DNA of 64,000 bases from Cryptomeria japonica (GCF_030272615.1 NC_081406.1:234040396-234104395); one strand, 5' to 3'. Positions 22,206-35,191 are shown, counted from the stretch's first letter. Notes: generated from the letters alone by a model not told the origin. Program-made: numbers and translations.

Positions 22206-23592
22206 TAGAATGTTGTAAAAAGGACCTTGTAACTGAAAAAGTGAAAGCTTTTAGGCTTGTGGGAGCCCCCCCCAAACATGGATTTTACTAACCATTTGTT
22301 GTTTGTGCAGGTTTAAAACTTACCATTAAAAATCACAAACTTTATTTTGGTGCTTTAAAAACTTGAACAAACAAACTTTCCTTGCTTTCTAGTTAGGGTC
22401 AATTGTTTCTTTGGTGCATTAAAATTGAACAAAGAAAACATTTGTTTTCTTGCAAGTTAGGAAACACACTTCATTTGGTGCTTAAAATCAACACTTCCAT
22501 TTTTCTTGCATCAAAAGAATTTACAATCCACACTTCTATTTTTGGTGCACATAAAATACACAATCAACTTGTTTAAAACTGTTTGCAAAATGATTTTTTT
22601 CATGCATAAGTGCTTCAAGTTCAGTTGACCAGGATTTCCAATTTCTAGATTACAAAACATTTTGCCATTTAAGTTAAAATGAACACCACGACTGTTGGAG
22701 CAACATCTCCAAATAGTTAGATCACATTGCAATGGCAGATTAAAAAGAACAAGTGTTTTTCATGCTTAGCACACTTGTGCAAAAAGTCGATCGAGTGGTC
22801 CCACTTCTAACACACACTATCCTCTCCGTTAGCTTTCGTGGTCCTAGGTGCAAGAGAAAAGTGTTAGTAACACTCAATTTTTTTAATATTTTTAAGAGAG
22901 GCCTACCAAGAGACACATCACTCTTGGGAACGACCTCAAACGGTAAATCCTTTGAGCCGCTATAGAAATCAGGTGAGAGCAAAAGCTGTAGCCTTGGGTA
23001 TAGTTGTTCCTACAGTGTAACTGGCCGAAAGGACATATGGGCCCCACCACTAGTTACAAGGCTCTTAAGTGAGTCACTGGAGAATGAACTTATGTCCAAA
23101 AACATCGAACATGACTAAACACCTTTAAGTAGTAGCCCACTTGTTCTATTGGTTGAGGATATTTGCGATATATTTTAGTACAAGAGCATAGATGGTTTTG
23201 CTCCCAAGATACTCACCATACATATTTCCTTGAGTAGAAGCATAGCTTTTTGAAAAGTCACTTGTGGCTTGATAAAAGTGGTGACTCCCCCATCATAGGG
23301 ATCATCTATTTTTTATGCTCATGCAAGACTTAGTATATCACATCCTTACCTACCAAGGTGAGATTCATAAGGTATGTAGTACCAAAGTCGAAGAAATATC
23401 AAGATGTGGGCTAAATTTATCACAACTGGCCATTTGACCTTAGGGATAAAAAGTGTTTGAAGTGTGCTCATTTTAGTCAAGACCAAGTGCAAATTAAGCC
23501 AACTTCAGGCTTTGCAAATACACCTTAAAATACATCTAAAGGAAGGGTTATATACAAGTCCAAGGATTGGGTTGATCTAGACCCATACTCAT
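22206..23592 (+). other. G2 leader, no supported gene
   Basis: A+T-rich leader with TTTGGTGC-rich text at 22330-22560. Blocks shared with the G1 and L leaders include GGGAACGACC near 22927 and GTGACTCCCCCATC near 23280. ORFs on both strands are short and unsupported. Confidence 0.5.
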
Positions 23593-24159
23593 TTGTGCCT
23601 TTTTAGGCAACATTCTTGTGTTTGTGAGCTTGCTTTGTTTTCTTGTCAAAGAAAAAAGAAAGAAAATATCAGAAAAATCACTTCCAAAAACAAAGTATTC
23701 ATCCAACCAAACATTTCCCAAAACAACCAAAAATATCAAAAAAACAAAGTGCAAACAACAAAGAATCAAAACTTTATGACCATTCTTCACATCTTGCGAA
23801 AGAAGAAGCATCATCAGAATATCAACTTGAAAAGAAGACCATTAAGCTCAAAGGCTTTTATCAAAAGGAGGAAATTCTTTTATCTAAATAGACAAATCTT
23901 TGTCTCCCATAGAGTTTTTCTACAACACATGCGTCTCTACCTTCAAGGCAAAACAAACGAATTTGATTCAGAATCATTGAACCACAGAGCTTTTATGCAA
24001 TATAGAGCTCTGAGTTATCATAAAAACCAAGGAGGTAAGATTAATCCCAACTTTTTCCCAAACGTCTGTATCACATACAACGTAGCTCGAGAAATACCAC
24101 TAACACCCGAAAGGGAAGAGGTAGAGTTTGTCCCATTTGTGACACAAAGTTTTCATTGA
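23593..24159 (+). CDS. Pre-gag ORF of G2 (Ogre ORF1-like), unknown function
   Basis: An intact 188-codon frame lies between leader and gag. I do not recognise a domain. It is very basic in the first 100 residues (many K, R, Q, N) and acidic near the C-terminus (PEREEVEF). Residues about 100-150 (FVSHRVFLQHMRLYLQGKTN, then EFD, then SYHKNQGG) align with the G1 ORF at 629-951 in the same order. Ogre-type elements carry an ORF of unknown role at this place. Because G2 Gag-Pol has about 21 stops and this frame has none, it may be shorter by chance or better conserved. The start at 23593 is the first ATG; the true start could be later. Confidence 0.55.
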   Translation: MCLFRQHSCVCELALFSCQRKKKENIRKITSKNKVFIQPNISQNNQKYQKNKVQTTKNQNFMTILHILRKKKHHQNINLKRRPLSSKAFIKRRKFFYLNRQIFVSHRVFLQHMRLYLQGKTNEFDSESLNHRAFMQYRALSYHKNQGGKINPNFFPNVCITYNVAREIPLTPEREEVEFVPFVTQSFH

Positions 24160-24610
24160 AGTTGAAAACATTTTCATCCATCATCTTTTTCATACATCAT
24201 CACTTCATCATCAATCCATTCCAACTCTCAAAAACATTAAGAGGTTCTTGTCCCAAGTTCTCTTTTTGAGATATTGCTTGAGTCAAACGCATCACATCAC
24301 TTTTTATATTGTTTCTACATCTAGGATAAGCTCATCCTAAGAGACACATCTACACAAGTTAAAACTAGTTTATGAGTGAATCCTCTCATTACTAGGTAGT
24401 TAAATCTGTAACACATCTCAGATTTCTCTACACCTTATCACATCAAATATTACCAAAACAAACAAGCAATTCAGAGAAGGAATTTTGGTTACATCTACCT
24501 TAAAAGTGCTAGAGATCTACATGCAACACAATTCACCAACCATCAATCTCTCATTTCATCAAAAACTCATCATCATTTTCACTCAACTTCAACAAAGACT
24601 CATAAGCAAA
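24160..24610 (+). other. G2 leader between pre-gag ORF and gag
   Basis: A+T-rich sequence with TCATC-rich text near 24175-24230. I see no gene. Confidence 0.5.
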
Positions 24611-26632
24611 ATGGCTCAAACCCGATCACAGTCAAGGCAATGAGAAATAGAAATGGAAGAAGAAGAGGAAAATATCAATGAATTTCAAGAAGCACTTGGA
24701 GGAAATGCAAATGATGAAAACCCAAGTACTCCTACTCCTACAACAATAGAAAGGGCCCAGCATAACCCTCTCTTTAACAGACTTTTTGATGAAATACTCA
24801 AGAGCAATGCGGATTCTCACTTCTTAAAGCTCACTCAAGAAGGAGCAAAACTCCCCTCTGACTTTGATCTGGCCCAATTAAGGCAAGCATTAGAATGACA
24901 AAGTCGCCATGAAGAGGACAAAGGAAGAGATCCCATTAGATATAACATTCCTCGAGGTAACCCACCACCTCCTCCTCCAAATGAAATGGAGATGTTGCCA
25001 CAACAAGTCAAGAATCTCGCCCAACAACTTCATAGTGGTGTCAAAACTAACCAATTCTCACTTAATGACATATGTCCCTATCCTTTTGATAGGAATCTTT
25101 ATATGCCACCCTTTCCATGAGGATTCAAAACACCCAAATTCAAAAAATATAGAGGAAAGGGAGATCCTCGTGATCATGTCAGAGAATTTCATTCTGCTTG
25201 CCTCGAAGTGGCATATGAAGACACCTACCTAATGCGCCTTTTTCCCCAAAGCTTGGGAGGAACAACCACATCACGGTTTTCCTGACTATCAGGTGGCATT
25301 AGAACATTTGAGGAACTTATCTAGAAATTCATCGCTCATTACTCTCATAACATTGAATGCGACATCACCATGGCCGATCTGTGCAACACCAAACAAAAAC
25401 CAGGTGAACTATTCTCAGTATTCCTGCAACAATGGCATCAAATGTCTAGCAGATGTTCTCTTCAGTTACCTAAACAAGAACTAGTGGAAATATTCATTTC
25501 CAACTTAAATGAAGAAATGGAATTTCACCTGGATGTCAAAGACAGAGACTCTTTTAATGATATGATCACCAAGGGTTTGAAATGTGAGCGGGCCCTCATC
25601 AAGAAAGGACTCATCAAAATCTTTAATGAACCAAAGGATGGTCCTTGCCCATGCTTCAATAATGATAAACCAAGCTTCTAGAAAAAAAACAAGAATATCA
25701 TCAACGATGGGGTCATGGATGACGAGACTATACAAACTACACAACCTGTGGTTCTGTTTGCAAGACAAAATCCTCCACCTAAGAATAACACAAATGTTCC
25801 TACCAATCAAGGTCGCATCACATCTCACGATGAACCAAGACCTCGTCAGTAAAAACAAAAACACACATACACTCCCTTAGGGGAACCTATTGAAACAGTA
25901 TTGCGACAACTCATTTCTCAAAATTTGGTCACTCTCCCTAAGACATCAAACTATGAACCTCAGGTCAAACCCGCATGGTGGCGAGATACTAAACACTGTG
26001 ATTTCCACCAAGGGAGAGGACACAAGACAAGTAATTGTCATCAATTGAAAGATCTTATTCAGGATCTTATTGATCGAGGAGAAATTGAAATAGAAGGAAA
26101 TGACCCAAAAACAACAAATAATGATCATCTGATGTTCAAAAATCTACTTCCATCACAAGATCAAAGGGGTCCTTCCACTTCTAGACAAGGCACTGATACC
26201 ACTAATTATACACAGGCTGCGTATAATTACACTATAAATCATCTGTATGATGCCAGTGAACAAGTTGCAACTATAAGCTTCAAAAATCCCAACTCAAATT
26301 GCAATGTTGTTACACGTCATGGCAAGGTCACCATAAAGGCAGCTCCACAAGGCACCACCTCCATCCCAAAGCAATACAATCTTGTGGAACAATTAGACAA
26401 AACGCCTGCACTTATATCCATTTTAGAACTATTGCGCCTATCGCCATCTCATAAAACTATCTTGGATCAAGCACTCCAAGAGGCGTCAGTCCCTGCAAAC
26501 CTGAATACAGACCAATTTCAAGCCATGGTTGGAAGTCTAAGGTCATCACCTTGTCTCACTTTTTCTGAAAGTGACAACTCTTCTTTCCAGCAACCTCATA
26601 ATGCTTTGCTACACATTGAAGGCTTTATCAAC
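24611..26632 (+). pseudogene. gag: G2 gag (single frame, stops only)
   Basis: Gag builds the particle and binds element RNA. It begins MAQTRSQ at 24611 like G1 (MVTTRSQ). An acidic N-terminal stretch is followed by the capsid-type region at 25140-25580 (KYRGKGDPRDHVREFH, then MADLCNTKQKPGELF). The zinc-binding motif near 25995-26040 reads CDFHQGRGHKTSNC, that is CX2HX4HX4C. The frame stays open through 24641, 24896, about 25118, 25283, 25322, 25679 and 25850, which are stops, with no frameshift. It runs straight into protease. Confidence 0.9.
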
Positions 26633-27307
26633 TAGCATAGGATCAAGCGAGTCTTGATCGATAATGGAGTAGGCCTGAATATTTGTACACTATAGTTGGT
26701 CACAGCATTGGGATATGCCATAGAATCAGTGGATCCTCGCAAGAAGATCACAATCAAAGCCTATGACGATGCAGAGCATTCATCCAAAGGAGCTGTGGTA
26801 CTCCCAATCCAAGTGGGCCCTATGGTAAAACACATCATCTATCAAGTTCTGGACCTTCCTCTACCATACAATCTATTGTTAGGAAGACCTTGGATACATG
26901 CCATGCAAGCCGTTCCATCTACCTACCATCAATGTATCAAGTTCCCACATAACGGTGTAGAGATCACAATCCTGGGCGATGCAAATCCCTTTGCGTATTG
27001 CCATAATATCAGCCATCAACCAGAGATCACCATTCCTAATAATAGAGAAGCCATTTCCTCCACATCATATATAAGTCCTGCCTCTCTTTCTAGTTCGAAC
27101 ACCACTATACCAAAGCAAGAAAAGCTTAAAATGAAAATAGCAGAGGAAGGTCCTGGGGAATACAACTTAAGTCAACTCTTTTGTGTGGGACAGATGCCCA
27201 CTTCTCCTAGAACACATGGTAAACCACAACAGATACTCCAACAACCAGTAATCATGCTAGCATGTGCTTTGACGCCTTTCATCCTTGGAAAAAGTCAAGA
27301 AGAATAA
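26633..27307 (+). pseudogene. pro: G2 protease region
   Basis: An aspartic protease of the retroviral-like type. The active-site triplet region reads VLIDNGVGLNIC near 26650-26690; the usual form is D-G/S-G, so the second residue is changed here (G1 keeps LIDGGSG). The flap and C-terminal part, LPYNLLLGRPWIHAM near 26860-26910, is the conserved ILGRPWL-type motif. Stops lie at 26633, 26693 and 27305, all in frame. It matches G1 at 46725-47060. Confidence 0.85.
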
Positions 27308-28756
27308 ACCCAAGATGAGGACTTAGCGGAATGGATCTATAAAGATCCCATCACCACTGATATACCGCAAGTTAAACTTCCTATGGATCAATATGACAAA
27401 GGTCTCCTCATTATGCAAAGAATGGGGTATGATGGTCAGAGTGCTTTGGGATATTGCAAACAAGTATGACATGAACCTCTACTACCGGAATTCAAGCCCA
27501 AAGGTAATACAGGCCTAGGCTTTGAAAAAGAGATCTTTCCTAAACTCAAATTCAAAGGAAAACCTAGCAAACCATTATGTCAGCCTACTGCAAAGAGGAC
27601 ACATTTCATTATCAAAGCAGCATCAAGCACCATCACAACTACCCCACCGAAGCTCAAAATCCCAACACCACTGTCTACAATACCAATCATCCCACCAATA
27701 AAACCAGTAATCCCATTCACAACAACCATTACATCCATAGTACCATTAGCAGTAGCAACTATATCAAAGCCCGCAACAACATCTATAACACCAGTAGTTC
27801 TAGCAGAAGCGACTAAGTCAACACTACCGATACTCCCCGTATTGGATTCCTTAATCCCCATTGACCTTCTTGCAACACCGATCATTTCATCTACAAAGGT
27901 ACATCAACCAATCACACCTGGAGTATTTAACTCAAAGGACATCCCAGTATTGTATAGTAATTAGATGCTGGAAAGTGACTCAGAGACTGACTCACATGAG
28001 TGGGAATTTGATTTTGTACAACTTAACACTTCAGATGAGGAAGATGTATCACTACCTCCGCCACACAAAGATATCCCTATTTATAGAGAAGCATAGATAA
28101 AGACCACTTGGGTTCCCAAACTGGAAACATCTTCCACAGACCCTACGTCTCATCCTATGCCTGATTCTGATAGGGAGAGTACCATCAATGACCTTCACCA
28201 TAACGTCTTAACCCTCACTAATACATCTAGCACACTTAACCTAATCGATGAAGTAATGCCCATTATCCACCGTGAACTCATTGAATGGAACCAACCTAAT
28301 CCCCCATGTCTTGACCTCTTCCAAAATGATGAGGCCATCATTGACTTTTTGGAATTAAGGGATAACCTGCCAAGCGGGGATCATAAAGCTGGATTCGCCA
28401 TAGAACTAAATAGTGCAGCATACTTTGGGGTAGATGCCAAACCTTTCAGCTGCAAAAATATAACAATAAAACATGGATCTTCTAGTGAAAACCACACCGT
28501 GGCACAGTTTGATTCAACAAAAGTAAAAAGAAAGAGCATATCCAATGGTGAAAACCTCTCTGAGGTGCCTGCGGATGAAGGGTTTGACATTCTCCCTGCT
28601 AGTACACACAAAGAACGATCAATGATTCTCATCGAGGAAACCAAAGAATACAATGTGGGGACTCCTGAAAATCCTCACCTCATACATCTGGCATCTCTTC
28701 TCACTCCAGAGGAACAACCTAAATTTATAGAGTTCTTTCAAAAGCATTAGGTCAAC
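27308..28756 (+). pseudogene. G2 linker between protease and reverse transcriptase
   Basis: The same reading frame continues, with stops near 27467, 27962, 28094 and 28748. Residues MGYDGQSALGY at about 27420-27455 form a glycine-rich motif shared with G1 (MGYKGHNLGL at 47466). The part at 27590-27890 is Pro/Thr/Ile-rich and low in complexity. TWVPKLE near 28107 resembles the WVPK units in the L ORF. Ogre elements are reported to have an intron between PRO and RT. I cannot identify splice sites with confidence here, and the open frame argues that all of it is coding. Confidence 0.55.
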
Positions 28757-29599
28757 TTTGCATGGTCATATGCAGACATGCTTGGGCTTGATCCTGATTT
28801 AGTCATGCATCACCTCACCGTAGCAGAAGGAGCCAAACCTGTCAAGCAGAAGCTTCACAAGATGCATCCTCAAATTGCAGTGCTAGTCAAAACAGAACTC
28901 AAGAAACTCCTAGTTGTTGGTTTCATTAGACCAATTGATTATGTAGATTGGATATCCAACATTGTTCCTGTCGGCAAACCAAAAGGGGGCATCCACATTT
29001 GTACTAACTTCAGAGATCTAAACAAGGCATGTCCTAAGGATGACTTTGCCCTACCAAATATCGACATCATAGTGGATCTAACAGCAGGACATGCCATGCT
29101 TTCACTTATGGATGGTTTTTCAGGATACAATCAGATAAAGATCGCACCAGAAGATCAACATAAGATAGCCTTCACATGTCCATGGGGCACATATTGCTGG
29201 AATTTAATGCCTTTTGGTCTAAAGAATGCAGGAGCGACTTATCAAAGAGCAATGACCACCATCTTCCATGACATGATGCATACTATGATGGAAGATTATG
29301 TTAATGACTTACTAGCAAAATCACTCACCAGAGCAGGGCATCTCCACATCTTAGATAAAATCTTTGATAGACTGGAACAATACCATGTTCGACTCAGCCC
29401 AAAGAAATGTGTCTTTGGAGTAACCTCTGGGAAGCTCCTAGGATACATTGTCTCAAGCAAAGGTATTGAGGTCGATCCGGCAAAGGTAAAAGCAATCATG
29501 GACATGCCACCTCCAAAGAATATCAGTCAGCTAAGGACATTATAAGGGTGGCTTCAATCCATCCAAAGATTCATTGCACAATTGGCTGATAAGTGTCAT
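28757..29599 (+). pseudogene. pol: G2 reverse transcriptase
   Basis: RT copies element RNA into cDNA. Motifs in order are KPVKQKLHKMHP, VGFIRPIDYVDW, VPVGKPKGGIHICTNFRDLN, KACPKDDFALPNID, SLMDGFSGYNQI, HKIAFTCPWGTYCW and MPFGLKNAGATYQRAM. The catalytic YVDD box reads YVNDLL near 29302, an Asp-to-Asn change of G-to-A type that should kill activity. The copy in G1 keeps YVDD. A stop at 29543-29545 sits where G1 has LQGKLQS. Confidence 0.93.
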
Positions 29600-30150
29600 T
29601 CTTTTACACACCTGCTACACAAGAACATCCGCTTTCAATGGGATGCCAAATGCCAGCAAGCATTTTAGACGCTCAAAGACTATCTCATGAATCCACCATT
29701 GTTGATCCCACTAGATCCAAGTAGACTGTTGTTACTCTATATCTCAGCAACAAGTACAACATTGGGTGTACTACTGGCACAACATAATGCAAAAGGAAAA
29801 GAGTGTGTTGTTTACTACATCTCTCGAACACTGGTGGGCTATGAACTCAATTACACACCTATTGAGTGAGCTTGCCTAGCAGTAATCTTGTTAGCAACAA
29901 AACTAAGGCATTATCTGTTGACGCACAAGGTACAACTCATTGTAAAGATTGATCCACTCAGGTATTTACTCAGCAAGACAGCATTGACAGGTCGCTTGGC
30001 CAAATGGGTGATGATTCTAAGTGAATTTGACATTGAGTATGTGGACCGTAAAGCTATCAAAGGTCAAGTTATTGCAAATCAGTTGGCTGATGCACCACTC
30101 ATAGGCGATCATCCTCTCATTTCCAATTTTCTAGATGAAGAGATATTCAT
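29600..30150 (+). pseudogene. pol: G2 first RNase H (Ty3-type)
   Basis: RNase H degrades the RNA strand of the hybrid. The region LLLYISATSTTLGVLLAQ, VVYYISRTLVGYELNYTPIE and LRHYLLTHKVQLIVKIDPL matches the RNase H that follows RT in all Ty3/gypsy elements. In-frame stops at about 29667 and 29867. It is followed by the AKWVMILSEFDIEYVDRK tether typical of Tat elements. Confidence 0.88.
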
Positions 30151-30540
30151 GATCACAACAACACAACCATGGAAATTATACTTTGATGGTTCCTACACTA
30201 GGCACAGCTCGGGGGTAGGCATTCTGTTTATCACACCTCAAGGTGACATCATCCTGAAGTCTTATAGGCTCACATTTCCATGCACCAACAACATAGTAGA
30301 ATATGAGGCCTTGATCACAGGACTCAGGCTAAGCGTACAGTGGAAAGTACAAGAACTACAAGTATATGGTGACTCACAATTGGTCATTCGACAAGCAACT
30401 GATAAGTATCAGACCAAGGATGATAAACTCATGCCATATAAGCAAATGGTGGACAATCTAAAGATAACATTTACTACTATCACTTTTAAGCAGATACCAA
30501 GAGATCAGAATTGAGCTGCTGACGCTATGGCTACCATCAC
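30151..30540 (+). pseudogene. pol: G2 second, archaeal-type RNase H (aRH)
   Basis: The Tat lineage carries an additional RNase H after its own. The four acidic residues are visible: YFDGSY, EYEAL, GDSQLV and AADAMA. The hallmark text is GVGILFITPQGDIILKSYRL. One stop (TGA 30512-30514) separates the last acidic motif. This domain is the main reason for assigning G2 to Tat/Ogre. Confidence 0.9.
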
Positions 30541-31921
30541 ATCTCTCCTAGATCTTCCACAGAATTCAACACGCTACAAGTTCTTGGTAGAACTGCTTTG
30601 GATTCCTGCTTATGATATCCCTGAATCCAAAATGATATGTCACCTTGTCAGTTTTGAATCCCCGTGGTACAGTGAATTCTACACCTATCTCCGCAATCAC
30701 ACCCTTCCTCCCAACCAATCGAATAACCAACGTAAAATCTTCATTCGCCAAACTGCTCGATATACCATTATTGCTAAAACCCTTTACCGACGTGGTCTTG
30801 ATGGTACTCTCCTTCGATGTCTGGAACAAGGTGAGATAACAAAGGCTTTGGAAGAAGTCCATGATGGAATTTGCGGGACTCACTCAAATGGTCCATCACT
30901 AGCCAAGAAACTCCTGCGCAATGGATACTATTGGCCATCTATGGAAAAAGATTCCTACTACTTTGTCAGAAAATGCAAGAAATGTCAAGTTCATGGTGAC
31001 TTGATACATGCACCAGCCTAGGAACTGCAACCAATCACAACACCATGGCCTTTTTGTCAATGGGACCTTGACCTTGTGGGTAAGATTCATCCATCTTCAT
31101 CTAATGGCCATAAATTCATTATTACCGCCACTGAATATTTCACAAAGTGGATCGAAGCTGTTCCACTTACCCAAGTCACCAGCAAGAAGATCACCTCATT
31201 CATCCTCAACTACATCATCTACCCATATGGTGTGCCCATGTCCATCATCACAGATAACGGTCTTCCTTTCAAAAATTAGGATGTCCGTGAGCTTTGTGAG
31301 AAATTTCATATCCAACACTGCTTTTCCACTCCCTATTACCCACAAGGCAATGGTCAGGCTGAAGCATCCAATAAAAACATATTGAGGATCCTAAAGAAGA
31401 CAGTCAATGATGCCAGCCGTGATTGGCATGTTCAACTGAATCCAACACTATGGGCATATCGAACTAGCATTCGAACCCCTACAGGTGCAACTCCTTATTC
31501 ATTAGTCTATGATGCCAAAGCTATCTTACCTATTGAGGTTGAGATACCATCACTATGGGTTTCTTTACATAATCTAATAGATGATGAAGCATACAGAGTC
31601 TCACACCTCCAAGACTTAGAGTTACTTGATGAGAAGTGACAAGCTGCATACAACCATCTCAAAGCCTATCAGCAGTGCATGAGCAGAAGCTACAATCACC
31701 GAGTTAGACCTCATACATTTGAGGTAGGTGATCTTGTTCTTCAAGAGAATCCTCACAACCAACCAAACAAAGAACATCAGGGAAAGTTTGAATCAAACTG
31801 GCTGGGCCCATATGTTGTTAAAGTTGTATTCAGGTCTGGGGCATATCATTTGACTACATTAGAAGGAGAACCGCTCGCAGATCCAATCAACAACATGCAC
31901 CTCAAATGGTTTTATACCTAA
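30541..31921 (+). pseudogene. pol: G2 integrase
   Basis: Integrase inserts the cDNA into the genome. The HHCC zinc finger is at about 30850-30990 (EVHDGICGTHSN ... YFVRKCKKCQVHG). The D,D-35-E triad is intact as codons: WDLDLVGKI near 31060, IITDNGLPF near 31245 and NGQAEASNK near 31350. The C-terminal GPY-type module (NWLGPYVVKVVF) ends at 31921. I see no chromodomain. Premature stops at 31018, 31277 and 31637, each at a site where G1 or family members have Q or R. Confidence 0.93.
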
Positions 31922-32480
31922 GCTATATAGAGCATTAGGCTCCCTTACATACCAGAAAATACCAAAAACATCCAGATAAAATGACCTAAAGAAAATACAA
32001 AAACATCAAAAAACAAAAAAAAAAAAGTAAATAAAAATCATGCATCCAAATGGTGAACAACCACTCCAGTGGCACCTTGGGTAAGTGCAATGGTGAAACC
32101 CTGGCAAATAGGTGCCACTCGTAAAGACAATGGCTCCAGTATCTTTCAAGCTCGTTGCGATCACATTCATGCATACACACACCCATCCATCTAAACCATG
32201 GCTTGTTATTTGATCTGTAATCAAAGAAAGTACTTCATGTGTCTAGCATCCCGCTTTTTCATAGTCATGTCCAACTTGGGGGCAATGCCCTTAAAATCTA
32301 GTTGATGGAAGTGGATTCTACATTACTGGTGATTCATTGGCTAAAACATTCAAAACCGTCTCACAAAATCCAAAAACATTCAAAACTATATCACAAAATC
32401 CAAAAACATTCAAAAATGTCTCACAAAATCCACAAACAATGAAAAATCATTGAAAATCACACAAAACCATGGCAACATCT
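31922..32480 (+). other. G2 3' module after integrase, with tandem A-rich array
   Basis: GGTGAAACCCTGGCAAATAGG near 32091 with an upstream degenerate copy is the module also found in L and G1. ACTTGGGGGCAATGCCC follows near 32275. Units of about 31 bases (AAAACATTCAAAACTATATC plus ACAAAATCC) repeat three to four times at 32340-32440. Confidence 0.65.
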
Positions 32481-34440
32481 TGTACATACTCATCCGAATA
32501 GATACAAAACAAACATTGACAAAATAATCACACGATGACCATTTATCAATCACACCAGACAATCAACATCAACAAATTGGAATTGTCTTTAACAAGGATG
32601 CATCCTTCCTTACCAAAACAAAGACAAAAGTGACGTTTTCTTTGACAAGAAAATTATGTTAAGCTATCAAATACTTGATTGATTTGTGAGTACAATCATT
32701 CATTTATCTATATCAGGATCTTTTAGCATTATTTTGTATCATTTGCGCATTATTTCTGATGAAGTTCTGGGGCATGTACTAATGGTGTCTACGTGGGAAG
32801 TTCACCAAGCTACGTGATCTTATGCAAAATGTAGTCATAGATCATTACGGCTTGCTGACTACAGCATATACCCTGACCATATGAGCATGAACCATTACCA
32901 AGGATCCATATTCTTTCTTCTTTATGTATATACTATTTGTTTGTAGGTACAATGCTCCTTCTTGGGTTCCCCCTTGTCCAATTTGGATAAAGGTTTTATC
33001 TCTTATTACGGTATGCACTTGTCTTAGGATATGATCAGCCTAAGATCAAGGAGGACGATCCAAGTCATGCATTTATGGAGATAATCCTTGTCTGTTCCAC
33101 AAGCAATACTCTGGTCGACTTGACCCTTATGTCAAGTCATTGGTATTAACTTGCTATATAAAATCCATGTAAGGAATACTCAGGTCATCTTGAAACATTA
33201 TGTCAAGATGCTTGTATTCTCTTCCAACATTTTAAAGCTCAATGATGAAAATAGAGCACTATGGATCATCATTTCATCTCATATGTTTATATCTTGCATT
33301 CTGTTGCATAATCACCCATCCATTCACTCATTCATATGTATGATTTATATGCCAAAAGTAAACAAGGTTCATATGAACAGTTATGTAAGAATTGAGCTGG
33401 TCTTGGATACAATCACGACTGAGTACTCTGATACATCATCAATGCATCATACAAAATCTCAAAAACCTTGCATTCCTCATGAACATATCATCATTACATT
33501 TAGTTGCATCTTGCATTAAATACATTCATGTCATTTTAAACTTAACATTGCATATAGTTCATTTTTGACATTAGTTTTCATTAATCATTTGCATCATTGC
33601 ATCAATCACAAATAATTAGATTCATTCGTGGGATCAAATTGTCCTTGATTGTATTAAGCCATTTACTATGCATTCATTTAGTGTCAATTATCCATCATCA
33701 TTTCATTATCATTTATCATTGCATACTTTCATTTATCTATTTATTACTTAAAAGGTGCATTCATTCATCCATTATTAAGTATCTTATTATGCTCATTTTT
33801 AGGATTCACTCACATTACATTCATTATCCTCTTTTTAATTGCATTAAGGTGCAGTTATTAAAACCAGGAGTTGTATTATCATCACATTATCATTTTTTAC
33901 TTAATCATATTTAAGCATTTAGAATCATAAATCCATTTGTTTCCAAACATTGGTTCATACCATTTTATATATATCCATTATACATAGGCATTTATTTCGA
34001 CATTATCATATAAAAATTTGTACTTTACATTTTGTTTATCCGTATTACATTCATTTAAAAACATCTAGATGCATATCCATACATAAAATCATTCATTTGC
34101 ATTAACATCATCGCAAAAATTATCTCATCATTATATCACAATAGGAAACACCAAAATCCTATTCCTAAATCATCATAAACATACATCATCATCATGGCAT
34201 TACATACATAAAGCATTACATCCCAAATCAAAACAAATCATACATATATAAACCTGCATTCATATGTCAATATCCGACATCATAAATCATCGTAAAAACA
34301 TGCATATAAGAAACATCTCATCAAATGCATACATATACACATATCCATCTAAGCAATAACTCATCATCTTGCATAAACATCCATACATAATCAACTACAT
34401 ATCATCAAAATATGGGATCTCCTCATATATATCATCTCAT
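32481..34440 (+). other. G2 3' region with long CAT-rich tract; no gene recognised
   Basis: From about 33480 to 34440 the sequence is dominated by CATT, CATCAT and ATACAT words. Comparable tracts are at 15700-15905 in L and 54000-54640 in G1, always just before the antisense region. No supported ORF on either strand. Confidence 0.5.
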
Positions 34441-35191
34441 ATATCAGAGTACAAAGAAGTCTACAAAATCGGCTACCAAGAGCCATCCAAGATACAGTAA
34501 AAAAAAGAAACAATGATACAATATGCACAAATTCTCTCTCAAATGCCACTCTGGCCAGATGTTGTACCACCATCACCACTTGCTCCCCCATTGGTACCTG
34601 CACCACCTGATCCATCTCTCTGTGGAGGCCTCATCGAACCCCCACTCACTTGTGCATCCCCTGATCTCTCCCTCCGCAAAGGACCCATCACACCCCCACT
34701 GCTCTGCACCCTCTGTGATCGCTTTGATCTGGCCTGCCACATCTGAGAATAGCTAAGAGTTTGCTGACTAGCTAGCACCCCCTGCTCATATAAACCCCAC
34801 CAGTAGTCTATCTCCGCCTATGCTCACTGCATCTCCCTCATCACCTCTCCCATAGGCCCCTGTGCTCCTACTCCAACCTGGACTCTCTCCTGCAGCTCTG
34901 CCAATCTCTCCACTGCACTATCCCTCTCCTACAGCACCACCACTAGCTCTAACTCCTGTGCAAATAGCTACACATCCCTAGCCACCACCTCTGCCTCCAA
35001 ATCTTCTACTCGGGTCTGCAAATGTGCTATCATGTGATCCCAAAGATCTCCAGTGGCTCCCTCCCCAGTATCCATGGCAACCTCACTTATACCACCCTCT
35101 CCAGTAGCTCTCTCCCCTCTGTCCATCGGGATCTCCCTCTCCATACCCCTACCACCCAGTTGAACTCCTCCCTATATCAACGGTCCCTATG
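34441..35191 (-). other. G2 region downstream of the antisense gene
   Basis: GC-richer than its surroundings. Minus-strand frames here are broken and show no domain. Plus-strand proline/leucine-rich frames (34513-34756) are complements of the same low-complexity text. It may be the decayed C-terminal part or 3' UTR of the antisense gene. Confidence 0.4.

Noticed and set aside
27308-28156. Ogre-type intron between protease and RT in G2
   Set aside because: The reading frame continues through the region with only stops. GT/AG pairs exist, but I cannot choose any with confidence.
31680-31921. Possible chromodomain at the integrase C-terminus of G2
   Set aside because: The sequence ends shortly after the GPY-type module and no aromatic-cage chromodomain pattern is visible.
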